DNA of 64,000 nt from SCSIO-59966 sp046566185. GTDB lineage: Bacteria; Actinomycetota; Actinomycetes; Actinomycetales; SCSIO-59966. Below, piece after piece: positions 25,144-34,865 of this stretch (its first letter is position 1; each line of letters starts with the position of its first letter). A model generated the notes under the pieces. The model worked only from the letters and a program-made list of their open reading frames with translations, did not search any database and was not told where the DNA came from. The position numbers were made by a program, and so were the translations under genes. The stretch covers positions 1 through 64,000 of the forward strand of contig JBKHXE010000021.1 in assembly GCA_046566185.1 (NCBI GenBank). Direction: 5' to 3'.

Positions 25144-26016
25144 GTGACGACCACCACCCTCCTCACCACCAGGCCCGTCCGCCGCTCACGCGTCGGTGTC
25201 GACACGGCGAGCCGGTCGACCTACGTCGCCCTGGCCGTCCTGGTCCTGCTCTCGGTGTTCCCCCTCTACTGGTCCGTCGTCGTGGCGTCGAACGACCAGT
25301 CGACCATCGGTCGGTACCCGCCGACACTGGTGCCCGGGTCCCAGCTGTGGGACAACGTCGTCCGCGCCTTCGACCAGGCGAGCTTCGGCACCGCGCTGCT
25401 GAACTCGGTACTCGTCTGCGGCACCATCACGCTCTCCGTGCTGCTGACGAGCACCCTGGCGGGCTTCGCGTTCGCCAAGCTGCGGTTCCGCGGCCGGAAC
25501 GCGCTGTTCGGCGTCGTCGTCGGCACGATGCTCATCCCGACCCAGTTGGGCGTCATCCCGCTCTACATCATGGTCACGCAGTGGTTCGGCTGGGCGAACG
25601 ACCTCAGGGCCGTGGCCCTCCCGTCGCTGGTCACCGCCTTCGGCGTCTTCTTCATGCGCCAGTACCTGGTGACGGCCCTGCCCACCGAGCTGATCGAGGC
25701 GGGCCGGGTGGACGGCGCCAACACGCTGCGCCTCTACTGGAACATCGTGCTGCCGGTGGCGCGGCCCGCCGCAGCCGTCCTCGGGCTGCTGACCTTCATC
25801 ACCTACTGGAACGACCTGTTCTGGCCGCTCATCGTCCTGAACTCCCAGAACCCGACGGTGCAGGTGGCGATCTCCAACCTGGCCAGCGGCATCCAGGTCG
25901 ACTACTCGCTCACCCTCACGGGGGCCGTCATCGGCACCTTTCCCATGCTCATCGTCTTCCTCCTGCTCGGCCGCCAGATCATCGGCGGGATCATGACGGG
26001 CGCGGTGAAGGGATGA
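25144..26016 (+). CDS. ABC sugar transporter permease 2 (MalG/UgpE type)
   Basis: A 290-residue membrane protein with about six helices. The EAA loop reads IEAGRVDGANTLRLYWNIVLP, the usual form in carbohydrate importers, and the last helix ends with GRQIIGGIMTGAVKG. The GTG at 25144 follows GAGAGGCC. Its stop overlaps the beta-glucosidase ATG by 4 nt (ATGA), so importer and hydrolase are co-translated. Confidence 0.92.
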   Translation: MTTTTLLTTRPVRRSRVGVDTASRSTYVALAVLVLLSVFPLYWSVVVASNDQSTIGRYPPTLVPGSQLWDNVVRAFDQASFGTALLNSVLVCGTITLSVLLTSTLAGFAFAKLRFRGRNALFGVVVGTMLIPTQLGVIPLYIMVTQWFGWANDLRAVALPSLVTAFGVFFMRQYLVTALPTELIEAGRVDGANTLRLYWNIVLPVARPAAAVLGLLTFITYWNDLFWPLIVLNSQNPTVQVAISNLASGIQVDYSLTLTGAVIGTFPMLIVFLLLGRQIIGGIMTGAVKG

Positions 26017-27428
26017 CGCGGCCCTCGCGTTCCTTTCCGGACGACTTCCGCTGGGGCGCCTCGACCGCCGCCTACCAGATCGAGGGCGCCGCAACCGCCG
26101 GCGGTCGCGGGCCGTCCATCTGGGACGTGTTCTCCCGCCGGCCGGGTGCCGTCCTGAACGGCGACACCGGCGACGTGGCGGCCGACCACTACCGGCTGTT
26201 CCGCGAGGACGTCGCGCTGATGGTCGACCTCGGGCTGCCGACGTACCGCTTCTCGGTCAGCTGGCCCCGGGTTCGTCCCACGGGTCGCGGACCGGTCAAC
26301 GCCGAGGGCCTGGGGTTCTACGACCGGCTCGTCGACGCGCTGCTCGAGGCCGGCATCACCCCGTTCGTCACGCTGTACCACTGGGACCTGCCGGTGGAGC
26401 TCGAGGACGCCGGCGGGTGGCCGCTGCGCGACACCGCCGAGCGGTTCGCCGACCACGCCGCTGTCGTGGCGACGCACCTCGGTGACCGGGTGCGGCACTG
26501 GCAGACCCTCAACGAGCCGTGGGTGGCGGCCTTCCTCGGCTACGCCGCAGGCGTCCACGCGCCGGGTCGCACCGAGCCTGCGGCGGCGCTGGCGGCGGCG
26601 CACCACCTCCTCCTCGGCCACGGCCTGGCGGCCCGGGCGATGCGCGAGGTGCTCCCGGCCGGCAACGAGATCTCGTTGACGCTCAACCAGACCGCCGTCC
26701 GCGCCGCGAGCGGGTCCCCGGCGGACCGGCAGGCGGCGCGGAGGGTCGACGGCCTGATGGCCCGGCTGTTCCTCGAACCGCTGGTGCACGGCCGGTACCC
26801 GGTGGACGTGCAGGAGCTCACCCGTCACCTCACCGACTGGAGCTTCGTGCGGGACGGCGACCTCACCCTGGTGGCCGGGTCGCTGGATGCGCTGGGCGTC
26901 AACTACTACGCGCCCACCGTCGTGCGGGCCCGTGCGTGCGACGAGACGGTCGACGCCGGCACCGCCGCCTACCCCGGGTGCGACGACGTCGTCTTCGTCG
27001 AGGTCGACGGGCCGCGAACGGGGATGGGCTGGCCCATCGACGCCACCGGCCTCACCGAGGTGCTGGTCCGCCTCGCCACCGACGCCCCCGGCCTCCCGCT
27101 GCTGGTGACGGAGAACGGCGCTGCGTTCCCGGACGACCCACAGGTCGGAGTCACCTCGGACCCTCGCCGGGTGGCGTACCTGCACGACCACGTCTCCGCC
27201 GCGCTCGACGCGATCGAGGCCGGCGTCGACCTGAGGGGCTACTTCGTGTGGTCGCTGCTGGACAACTTCGAGTGGGCCGAGGGGTACAGCCAGCGGTTCG
27301 GCCTCGTCCACGTCGACTACGCGACACAGCGCCGGACACCCCGCGACAGCGCACGCTGGTTCAGCACCGTGATCCGACACAATGGCGTCGTCGTCCCGGA
27401 CACGACGAAGGAGGAGCACACCGCGTGA
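26013..27428 (+). CDS. GH1 beta-glucosidase
   Basis: A 471-residue family-1 glycoside hydrolase. It begins with FRWGASTAAYQIEGA, has the acid/base glutamate E168 in TLNEPW and the nucleophile E367 in VTENGA, and the aglycone-site patterns YHWDLPVELED and WSLLDNFEWAEGY. It has no signal peptide, so it splits beta-glucosides (cellobiose, laminaribiose or aryl glucosides) imported by the co-transcribed ABC system. It overlaps permease 2 (ATGA) and the regulator gene (GTGA). Confidence 0.95.
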   Translation: MTRPSRSFPDDFRWGASTAAYQIEGAATAGGRGPSIWDVFSRRPGAVLNGDTGDVAADHYRLFREDVALMVDLGLPTYRFSVSWPRVRPTGRGPVNAEGLGFYDRLVDALLEAGITPFVTLYHWDLPVELEDAGGWPLRDTAERFADHAAVVATHLGDRVRHWQTLNEPWVAAFLGYAAGVHAPGRTEPAAALAAAHHLLLGHGLAARAMREVLPAGNEISLTLNQTAVRAASGSPADRQAARRVDGLMARLFLEPLVHGRYPVDVQELTRHLTDWSFVRDGDLTLVAGSLDALGVNYYAPTVVRARACDETVDAGTAAYPGCDDVVFVEVDGPRTGMGWPIDATGLTEVLVRLATDAPGLPLLVTENGAAFPDDPQVGVTSDPRRVAYLHDHVSAALDAIEAGVDLRGYFVWSLLDNFEWAEGYSQRFGLVHVDYATQRRTPRDSARWFSTVIRHNGVVVPDTTKEEHTA

Positions 27429-28450
27429 GCACCGCCCAGCGGCCCCGCCGGCGTGAGCCCACCCTGGCGACGGTCGCCACGCTCGCGGGCGTCTCCCCGG
27501 CCACCGTCTCACGCGTCGTCAACGGGACGTCCAACGTCACGCCGGGCGTGCGTGAGGCCGTCGAGTCGGCGATCGAGCAGCTGGGCTACGTGCCGAACCG
27601 GGCCGCGCGGTCGCTGGTCACCCGGCGCACCGACTCGATCGCCCTCGTGGTGCGCGAGCCCGTCGAGTTCGGTGTCGCGGACCCCTATCTGTCGAGCATC
27701 GTCGTCGCCGCCAGCCAGTCCCTGCTGGGCACCGGTGTACAGCTCGTCGTGATGCTCGCGCAGGACGACGAGCACCACGCCCAGGTGAGCAGCTTCGTGC
27801 GGGCCGGCCACGTGGACGGCGTCATCCTCGTGTCGGTGCACGGTGACGACCCGCTGCCGGGTCAGCTGGTGCGTGCACGGATCCCCTTCGTCATGGGGGG
27901 CCGCCCGTCGACCCCGCTGCCCGGCGCCACCTACGTGGACGTCGACAACCGGCTCGGCGCCCGCCTCGCCACCGAGCGCCTGCTCGCCACCGACCACCGG
28001 CGCATCGCCACCATCGCCGGACCGCCGGACATGACCGCCGCCACGGACCGTCTCGCGGGGTTCCGTGAGGCACTGCACGAGGCGGGGGTCGCTGCGGCCG
28101 GGGTGGTGCACGGGCGCTTCACCCGCGAGTCGGGTGTCGCGGCGATGCGCGAGCTGCTCGAGACCGAGCCCGACGTCGAGGCGGTGTTCGCGGCGAACGA
28201 CCTCATGGCGGTGGGCGCCCTGTCGGCCCTGCGCGCCGCCGGGCGCCGCGTGCCCGACGACGTCGCCGTCGTCGGCTTCGACGACATCGCCCTCGCGCAG
28301 GACGTCGACCCCGCCCTCACCACCGTGCACCAGCCGGTCGCCGAAGAGGCGCGGGTCATGACGCGCGAGGTGCTGCGCCAGATCGGGGGCGAGCCGGCCG
28401 GGGAGCCGGTCGTGCTACCGCCTCGCCTGGTCGTGCGCGCCTCCGGCTGA
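27425..28450 (+). CDS. LacI-family transcriptional regulator of the beta-glucoside operon
   Basis: A 341-residue protein. The N-terminal helix-turn-helix TLATVATLAGVSPATVSRVV lies at about residues 13-32, followed by the hinge helix (GYVPNRAARSLV) and a periplasmic-binding-like sugar domain ending AVVGFDDIALAQDVDPALTTV. The GTG at 27425 overlaps the glucosidase stop by 4 nt; GGAGG lies 12 nt before it. It is expected to bind the two TGANAGCGCTNTCA operators at 22664 and 22720 and release them with glucoside or glucose-oligomer, in the manner of CebR or BglR, but ligand identity is inferred. Confidence 0.93.
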   Translation: MSTAQRPRRREPTLATVATLAGVSPATVSRVVNGTSNVTPGVREAVESAIEQLGYVPNRAARSLVTRRTDSIALVVREPVEFGVADPYLSSIVVAASQSLLGTGVQLVVMLAQDDEHHAQVSSFVRAGHVDGVILVSVHGDDPLPGQLVRARIPFVMGGRPSTPLPGATYVDVDNRLGARLATERLLATDHRRIATIAGPPDMTAATDRLAGFREALHEAGVAAAGVVHGRFTRESGVAAMRELLETEPDVEAVFAANDLMAVGALSALRAAGRRVPDDVAVVGFDDIALAQDVDPALTTVHQPVAEEARVMTREVLRQIGGEPAGEPVVLPPRLVVRASG

Positions 28451-28662
28451 TCGCCTCGCCCTCACCGAGACCGGCACGGCCACGACGTCGGCCAGCGCCC
28501 GCGGGGCAGCCGATCCCTGGGGCGCGAACCTCCGCGAGACGACGCGCTCGCACTCCCGCAGGGCCGCGAGGTGCAGCAGCCGGCCGTCGTGGTCGAGGAC
28601 GGCCGCCCCGGTGGTCCCGCGGGCGCCCCACGCCAGGTCGAGACCGACGGCGCGCCAGCCGG

Positions 28663-28666
<4 letters not shown>
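28415..28666 (-). pseudogene. Truncated DUF429 gene at the end of the molybdate operon
   Basis: The GTG at 28666 overlaps the modC stop by 4 nt (GTGA). The first 40 residues or so (VGLDLAWGARGTTGAAVLDH, then GRLLHLAALR) match the start of DUF429 proteins, a predicted RNase H-like family of roughly 240-270 residues. The frame ends after 83 residues, and the second half reads like unrelated arginine/alanine-rich sequence that runs into the antisense of the LacI gene. No continuation is visible in the other minus-strand frames, so the gene was probably cut when the two operons were joined. A real short protein cannot be excluded. Confidence 0.55.
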
Positions 28667-29720
<1,054 letters not shown>

Positions 29721-29724
<4 letters not shown>

Positions 29725-30557
29725 CGGGCCGCCCCGGTCAGCCAGCGGTCCCGCAGCGCCACGAGGACGGCGACCGACACCGCGAGCAGCAGGAGGGACA
29801 GCACCACGGCGGCGTCCGGGTCGGTCTCCAGGGCGAGGTACACGGCGGTGGGCATGGTCTGCGTGACGCCGGGGAGGCTGCCGGCGAACGTGATGGTGGC
29901 GCCGAACTCGCCCAGGGCGCGGGCGAAGCAGAGGACGGCGCCCGCCGTCACCCCGGGCGCCACCGCGGGCAGGGTCACCCGGCGGAACGTGGTGAGCGTC
30001 GAGGCGCCGAGGGTCGACGCCGCCTCCTCGTAGCGCGGGTCGGTGCTGCGCAGCGCTCCCTCGACCGAGATGACGAGGAACGGCAGGGCGACGAACGTCT
30101 GCGCGAGCACCACCGCGGTGGTGGTGAACGGGACCGTCACGCCGAACCAGGCGTCGAGGTGCTGGCCGACCAGACCGCGGCGCCCGAGCAGCAGGAGCAG
30201 CGCGACGCCGCCGACGACGGGCGGCAGCACCAGCGGCACCGTGACGAGCGCCCGCACGACGCGCCGTCCGGGCAGGTGCGCCCGCGCCAGCACCCACGCC
30301 ATCGGCACACCGAGCACCAGGCAGACGAGAGTCGCCGCTGCGGCCGTCCCGAACGACAGCCGCAGCGCGGCGGCCACCTCGGCCGAGGCCAGGCGGTCGG
30401 TCAGCGATCCCCACGGCGCACGGGCGACGAGAGCCAGCAGCGGGAGGCCGAGGAACGCGACCGCGAGGAGGGCGGGCAGGGCGAGCAGCACCGGCACTCG
30501 CGCGGTCGGTGGGCGGCGCCGACGGGCAGGCGCCTCAGGGGACGTCGAAGCCGGCAC
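29721..30557 (-). CDS. modB: Molybdate ABC transporter permease
   Basis: A 278-residue membrane protein with five to six helices. The EAA motif is YEEAASTLGASTLTTFRRVTLP, split here as YEEAASTLGAS and TTFRRVTLP, and FARALGEFGATITFAG is the typical ModB conserved loop. It overlaps modA by 23 nt and modC by 4 nt. GTG 30557 is the first reasonable start; a later one inside the proline/arginine-rich leader is possible. Confidence 0.92.
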
Positions 30558-31311
30558 CGACGAGCACCTCCCGCCCGGTCTCCGAGAGCAGCAGGTCGAC
30601 GAAGGCGTCGGCCCCCGCGGGGTGGGGTGCCCCGTCCAGGCGGGTCACCAGGTAGTCGTTGGCGTGCCGTTCCGCGCCGGCCACGGCGAGCCCCTCGACG
30701 TCGCCCCCGCCGGCGAGCACGTCGGTGCGGTAGACCAGCCCGGCGTCCACCTCGCCGAGGCGCACCTTGGTCAGCACGGCGCGCACGTCCCGCTCGAGGG
30801 TGTCGGGCCGGGCGTCGACACCGGCGTCGGCGAGCAGGGCCTCGGACGCGGCACCGCACGGCACCTCGGGGGCGCAGAGCGCGACCAGCAGGGCCGGGTC
30901 CGCGAGGTCGGCCAGTCCGCCGACGCCGGCCGGGTTGCCGGCGGGGACGGCGATCTCCAGGCGGTTGCGCGCCAGCAGGGCCGGCTCGCCGGTCGTCGCG
31001 CCGCCGTCGACGGCGACCCGCATCGCCTCGGGGCTCGCCGTCACCAGGACGTCGCCGGGCGCACCCGCGACGGCCTGCGCCGCCAGGGCGGTGCTGCCTC
31101 CCGTGCTGACGACGACGCGGGTGCCGGGGTAGCGCTCCTCGAACCGGCCGGACAGCTCGGCGAGCACGTCGGTGAGCGACGCGGCGGCCAGCACGGTGAC
31201 GTCGCCCTCGACGCGGTCCGGTTGCTGCCCCGGCGGGGGGCCTCCTGCGGCGCAGGCCGCCAGGAGCGCCGACAGCGCCGCGGCGGCGCCGTGCCGGCGG
31301 AGCGGCGTCAC
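30535..31311 (-). CDS. modA: Molybdate-binding lipoprotein
   Basis: A 258-residue lipoprotein with lipobox LLAAC (Cys20). The mature part starts VTVLAAASLTDVLAEL, the classical ModA entry that supplies serine ligands to the oxyanion, and continues with STGGSTALAAQAVAGAPGD and LVYRTDVLA. It captures molybdate outside the membrane. GTG 31311 overlaps the regulator stop by 4 nt (GTGA). Confidence 0.92.
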   Translation of the reverse strand: MTPLRRHGAAAALSALLAACAAGGPPPGQQPDRVEGDVTVLAAASLTDVLAELSGRFEERYPGTRVVVSTGGSTALAAQAVAGAPGDVLVTASPEAMRVAVDGGATTGEPALLARNRLEIAVPAGNPAGVGGLADLADPALLVALCAPEVPCGAASEALLADAGVDARPDTLERDVRAVLTKVRLGEVDAGLVYRTDVLAGGGDVEGLAVAGAERHANDYLVTRLDGAPHPAGADAFVDLLLSETGREVLVGAGFDVP

Positions 31312-31709
31312 CGCGGCCCGGCCAGCTCGACGACGACGTTGGTGGCCTTGACGCTGGCGACGGCCAGGGTGCCGACCTCGAGGCCGAGCTCGTCGGCGGC
31401 CTCGCGGCTCATCAGCGACACGATGCGGAACGGGCCGGCCTGCATCTCGACCTGGGCCATCACCGTGTCGCGGGTGACCCTGGTGACGAGGCCGCGCAGC
31501 CGGTTGCGGGCCGAGACGCCGCCGGGCGGGCCCTCGGTGCCGGCCGCGAGCTCCTGGGCGAGCGTGGCCAGCTCGGCGCCGTCCACCTCGATGCGGCCGG
31601 ACGACGTCCGGCGGGCCGGCAGCCGCCCGCCGTCCACCCAGCGGCGGACGGTGTCGTCGCTGACGCCCAGCAGGGCGGCCGCCTCGCTGACCCGGAAGGT
31701 GGTGGCCAC
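31308..31709 (-). CDS. HTH-TOBE molybdate-responsive regulator
   Basis: A 133-residue protein. Residues 5-35 form a MerR/excisionase-type winged helix (FRVSEAAALLGVSDDTVRRW); residues 66-130 form a single TOBE/Mop domain (SARNRLRGLVTRVTRDTVMA, ending VASVKATNVVVEL) that binds molybdate. This arrangement replaces ModE in many actinobacteria. It leads the operon with modABC, so it likely senses molybdate and controls its own transcript through the inverted repeats in front. The start is set by TAGCGT 6 nt before GTG 31709. Confidence 0.85.
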   Translation of the reverse strand: MATTFRVSEAAALLGVSDDTVRRWVDGGRLPARRTSSGRIEVDGAELATLAQELAAGTEGPPGGVSARNRLRGLVTRVTRDTVMAQVEMQAGPFRIVSLMSREAADELGLEVGTLAVASVKATNVVVELAGPR

Positions 31710-31715
31710 CCGGCC

Positions 31716-31721
31716 ACGCTA
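31716..31721 (-). promoter_or_regulatory. -10 box of the molybdate operon, leaderless
   Basis: TAGCGT on the minus strand, then 6 nt, then the GTG of the HTH-TOBE gene. Confidence 0.6.
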
Positions 31722-31727
31722 CAGCAG

Positions 31728-31765
31728 ATGCGGCGCTGCTGAGCTATCCATGCCGCATGTGCGGC
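31728..31765. promoter_or_regulatory. Inverted repeats over the -35 region, putative operator
   Basis: ATGCGGC (31728-31734) and GCCGCAT (31752-31758) form a perfect inverted repeat with 17 nt between. A third half-site TGCGGC (31760-31765) pairs with GCCGCA across 2 bp. The array begins 7 bp upstream of the -10 box and covers the -35 zone, a fitting place for repression by the adjacent regulator. Confidence 0.5.
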
Positions 31766-31782
31766 GCGGTCGCTGCCTGGAG

Positions 31783-33069
31783 TCAGCGGCGGCGACGTGG
31801 GCGTCGACGCGGCGAGCCGGTCGTCGCCGACGCGGTCCGGGGCGCGACCAGGGCCGTCGGCGCGGACGTCTGGCGGGGCGCCACGTCACCGACGAGGGCG
31901 GCGACGGCCGGCGCACCCGGCGCCGCGGTGGCCTGCCGCGGGGTGATGCCGGCCTTGCGCATCAGGGTGCGGACGTCGCCGCGCTGCTCGTCGAGCACCA
32001 CGGTGACGACGGTGCCGCCGGCGCCGGCGCGCGCCGTCCGGCCGGAGCGGTGCAGGTAGGCCTTGTGCTCGGTCGGCGGGTCGACGTGGACGACGAGCTC
32101 CACGTCGTCCACGTGGATGCCGCGGGCCGCGATGTCGGTGGCCACGAGCACGCGCACTCCCCCTCCGGAGAACGCGGCGAGGTTCCGCTCGCGCGCGTTC
32201 TGGGACAGGTTGCCGTGCAGGTCCACGGCGGGGATGCCCGCGGTGGTCAGCTGCCGCGCCAGCTTCTTGGCGGCGTGCTTGGTGCGGGTGAACAGCAGGC
32301 GGCGGCCGGTGCCGGACGCGAGCTCGGTGACGACGTCCCGCTTGTCGGCGGCGTTGGCGACGGCCAGCACGTGGTGGGTCATCTCGGCGACCGGCGACTC
32401 GGCCGAGTCCACCGAGTGGGTCACCGGGGCATCGAGGTAGCGGCGCACCAGGACGTCGACGCCGTTGTCGAGCGTCGCGGAGAAGAGCATCCGCTGGGTG
32501 CCGCGCGGCGTGGCGTCCAGGATCCGGCGGACCCCGGGCAGGAAGCCGAGGTCGGCCATGTGGTCGGCCTCGTCGAGGACGGTGATCTCGACGGCGTCCA
32601 GACGGACGTGGCCCTGGCCCATGAGGTCCTCGAGGCGGCCCGGACAGGCGATGACGACGTCGACGCCCGACTCCAGGGCGGCGACCTGCCGGCCCTGGCC
32701 GACGCCGCCGAAGACGGTCGTCGTCCGCAGCCCGCTGGCGCGCGCCAGCGGCTCGAGCACCGCGGCGATCTGGTTGGCGAGCTCCCGGGTCGGAGCGAGC
32801 ACCAGGCCGCGGGGCCTGCCGGGACGGCGACGCGCGCCACCGGCGGCGAGCCGCGTGACGAGCGGGAGCGAGAACGCGAGGGTCTTGCCGCTGCCCGTGC
32901 GGCCGCGGCCGAGGACGTCGCGCCCGGCGAGCGTGTCGTGGAGGGTGGCGGCCTGGATCGGGAAGGGCGTCGTGATCCCGCGGGCCGCGAGGGAGTCGAC
33001 GAGCGCCGCGGGGACGCCGAGGTCGGCGAAGGTGGACGTGCGGACAGGGTCGAGCGTGCTGCTGTGCAA
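31783..33069 (-). CDS. DEAD-box RNA helicase
   Basis: A 428-residue helicase core. In order: Q motif (FPIQ), Walker A GRTGSGKT, PTRELANQ, the DEAD box in LDEADHM, SAT, then the second RecA domain with VATDIAARG and HRSGRTAR. The C-terminal tail is short and very basic (SPRRRPRRRR), suited to holding RNA. It probably unwinds structured RNA in ribosome assembly or at low temperature. No ATG or GTG lies at the homology start; TTG 33069 is the most likely initiator, with AAAGG 10 nt upstream. It follows a cold-shock-like gene by 104 nt on the same strand. Confidence 0.88.
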   Translation of the reverse strand: MHSSTLDPVRTSTFADLGVPAALVDSLAARGITTPFPIQAATLHDTLAGRDVLGRGRTGSGKTLAFSLPLVTRLAAGGARRRPGRPRGLVLAPTRELANQIAAVLEPLARASGLRTTTVFGGVGQGRQVAALESGVDVVIACPGRLEDLMGQGHVRLDAVEITVLDEADHMADLGFLPGVRRILDATPRGTQRMLFSATLDNGVDVLVRRYLDAPVTHSVDSAESPVAEMTHHVLAVANAADKRDVVTELASGTGRRLLFTRTKHAAKKLARQLTTAGIPAVDLHGNLSQNARERNLAAFSGGGVRVLVATDIAARGIHVDDVELVVHVDPPTEHKAYLHRSGRTARAGAGGTVVTVVLDEQRGDVRTLMRKAGITPRQATAAPGAPAVAALVGDVAPRQTSAPTALVAPRTASATTGSPRRRPRRRR

Positions 33070-33173
33070 GAGGGAGTGCCTTTCGGGCAGAGGGTCGGGG
33101 CGCCGCAGCTGCTGGGTGCTCCACGACGGGCGGGCGCGCCGGGTCGGCGCTGCCTCGCGGGGACCAGTGTGCC

Positions 33174-33416
33174 CTACCCGCCCGGGTTCTCCAACGCCGG
33201 GTCCGTCTCGATGCACGTGGCGACGTAGGAGAACCCCTCCCGCGGCCGGTCCTCCCACTCCAGGTGGACGACCTGACCGGCCCGCAGCGGGTGGTCGTTC
33301 TCGACGACGTTCGCGTCGGCCCACACGCCGCCCGGCGTCTCGGGCGAGTCCAGGACGCCGCAGGCCGTCTCCGCGGACCAGTGGCGGACCGTGGCGATCG
33401 TGCGACGTGCGCCCAC
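33174..33416 (-). CDS. Cold-shock-domain-like small protein
   Basis: An 80-residue protein with the strand pattern of a CSD/OB fold: IATVRHWSAETACGVLDSP for the first strands, WADANVV, and GQVVHLEWEDRPREGFSYVA at the end. Actinobacteria have many such divergent CSD proteins; the RNP1 core KGFGFI is replaced by ACGVLD, so nucleic-acid binding may be altered. GTG 33416 is the best start; the frame further upstream is noise. Position ahead of a DEAD-box helicase hints at a shared role in RNA handling. Confidence 0.65.
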   Translation of the reverse strand: MGARRTIATVRHWSAETACGVLDSPETPGGVWADANVVENDHPLRAGQVVHLEWEDRPREGFSYVATCIETDPALENPGG

Positions 33417-33537
33417 CTGTCGATGATGGCGCGGTAGGAGCGCGCGCGTCCCCGGTTCCGCCCGGCATCGCGGAACCGCTGCGTCGGACCGGCTCGACGC
33501 GGCACGCTGTCTGGTGGTCCGGGCGGAGGGGACAACG

Positions 33538-34008
33538 ATGAATCGACTGACGCGGGGGTTGCTGGCCGGTGCGGTCGCCGGCGCGGCAGGGACGACGGCG
33601 CTCAATGCCATCGCCTACGGCGACATGGCGGTGCGGGGCCGGCCGCCGAGCACGACACCGGAGCAGAGCGTGGAACGGCTCGCCGAGCGGCTGCGACTGA
33701 GGGTTCCCGGTTCCGCGGCCCGACGGCCGCACCGCACGAGTGGCCTGGGTGCCCTGCTCGGGATGGCCACCGGCGCAGGGATGGGCGCCCTCGCCGGCGC
33801 GGCTCGTGCCGCCGGGGTGCGCCTGCCGCTGCCGGCAGGTGCGGCGGTGACGACCGGGCTGGCGATGCTGGCGGCGAACGGGCCGATGACGGCTCTCGGC
33901 GTCACGGACCCCCGCAGCTGGACGGCGACCGACTGGGCGAGCGACGTCCTGCCGCACGTCGGGTACGGCGTGGTGACGAGTGCCGCGCTGCGGTTGATGC
34001 TGCCCTGA
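33538..34008 (+). CDS. Glycine-rich membrane-associated protein, unknown function
   Basis: A 156-residue protein with three or four alanine/glycine-rich hydrophobic stretches (residues 7-22, about 70-85, 95-112, 137-150), e.g. GLLAGAVAGAAGTTALNAIAY. It resembles small actinobacterial membrane proteins of unknown role. GGAGGGG sits 8 nt before the ATG. It is divergent from the cold-shock-like gene. Confidence 0.68.
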   Translation: MNRLTRGLLAGAVAGAAGTTALNAIAYGDMAVRGRPPSTTPEQSVERLAERLRLRVPGSAARRPHRTSGLGALLGMATGAGMGALAGAARAAGVRLPLPAGAAVTTGLAMLAANGPMTALGVTDPRSWTATDWASDVLPHVGYGVVTSAALRLMLP

Positions 34009-34018
34009 GCGCCGGCTC

Positions 34019-34657
34019 TCAGGCCTCCGGGCCCTCGACGACGGGGGTGGTGACCGTGGCGGAGTACCCACCGCCGGTCTCCGCCAGCGCCGCCACCCAG
34101 ACCAGCCAGTAGCGGTGGGCACCCGCGCCCTCGCCGGACAGGGCGGTCTCCCCGTCGGCGGTGGTCGTCGCGTCGGCCTCGGTCATCCCCGCGGGGTCGC
34201 CCGACGGTGCCTCGTCCCCCGCGAGCAGCTGGACCGTGAGGCCGGGGGTGGCGCTCGGCAGGGTCACCGTGGAGACCTCACGCGCCTCCCCCAGGTCGAT
34301 GAGCAGGCCGACGCCGGACTTGAGGGCGCCGAACTCGGCCGTCGTGTAGGTCTGGGTCGCCCAGGTGCCGTCGCCCTCGTCGCGGAAGCCGCTGCCCCCC
34401 ACAGGGTCGAAGCTGGCGATCGAGGCCGGCTCGATCTCCACGCTCGAAACCGTCGCCTGGTCGGTGGGGGACGCCGCGCCACCCGCCTCCTCCTCGCGGT
34501 CACCGAAGAGCGCCAGACCGCCGCCCACGATGAGCCCCGCCAGTGCCGCGGCGACGAGGCTGAGCACGACGGCGCTCGGGCTCGGTCCGCCCCGTCGCGG
34601 GGGCTGGCCGTACGGGGGGATGCCGGCCACCGGGGTCACGGGTTCCTGGGTCGACAC
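34019..34657 (-). CDS. Single-pass membrane protein with discoidin-like extracellular domain
   Basis: A 212-residue protein: proline-rich cytoplasmic start, one membrane helix (about residues 30-52, AVVLSLVAAALAGLIVGGGL), an acidic linker, and an outer beta-rich domain with SFDPVGGSGFRDE, WATQTYTTAEFGALKSGVG and LIDLGEAREVSTVTL. That sequence pattern resembles the galactose-binding-like domain found at the C terminus of actinobacterial MurJ/Ser-Thr kinase-associated proteins. Function unknown. GTG 34657 is selected because an upstream extension reads as low-complexity sequence; no good SD or -10 is visible. Confidence 0.65.
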   Translation of the reverse strand: MSTQEPVTPVAGIPPYGQPPRRGGPSPSAVVLSLVAAALAGLIVGGGLALFGDREEEAGGAASPTDQATVSSVEIEPASIASFDPVGGSGFRDEGDGTWATQTYTTAEFGALKSGVGLLIDLGEAREVSTVTLPSATPGLTVQLLAGDEAPSGDPAGMTEADATTTADGETALSGEGAGAHRYWLVWVAALAETGGGYSATVTTPVVEGPEA

Positions 34658-34758
34658 GGAGACGAGTCCATCACACCCCGTCGACGCCGTGGTCACCCGG
34701 TGTCGGGTGGCCTGGCCGGCGGGTCGGGGCGGTGCAGGCGGGCCAGGCGCAGCCGCGG

Positions 34759-34815
34759 TCACGCCCAGGTTCCTTGATCACGCCCAGGTTGCTTGATCAC
34801 GCCCAGGTTGCTTGA
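34759..34815. repeat. Three tandem copies of a 19-bp repeat
   Basis: TCACGCCCAGGTTGCTTGA is repeated head to tail at 34759-34777 (one C for G), 34778-34796 and 34797-34815, and a partial TCACG begins a fourth copy. Each junction makes the palindrome TGATCA. It lies 50 bp beyond the recD stop and 100 bp ahead of the next gene. The role is unknown; candidates are a dispersed intergenic element or a DNA-binding array. Confidence 0.9.
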
Positions 34816-34865
34816 TCACGGTGGGGTGGGCGATCGTCCCGGACGGTGGGGCGCTCGGGACCGGG

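Noticed and set aside
30043..33228. 1061-residue rightward open frame
   Set aside because: It is antisense to modB, modA, the HTH-TOBE gene and the helicase, all of which have clear family motifs.
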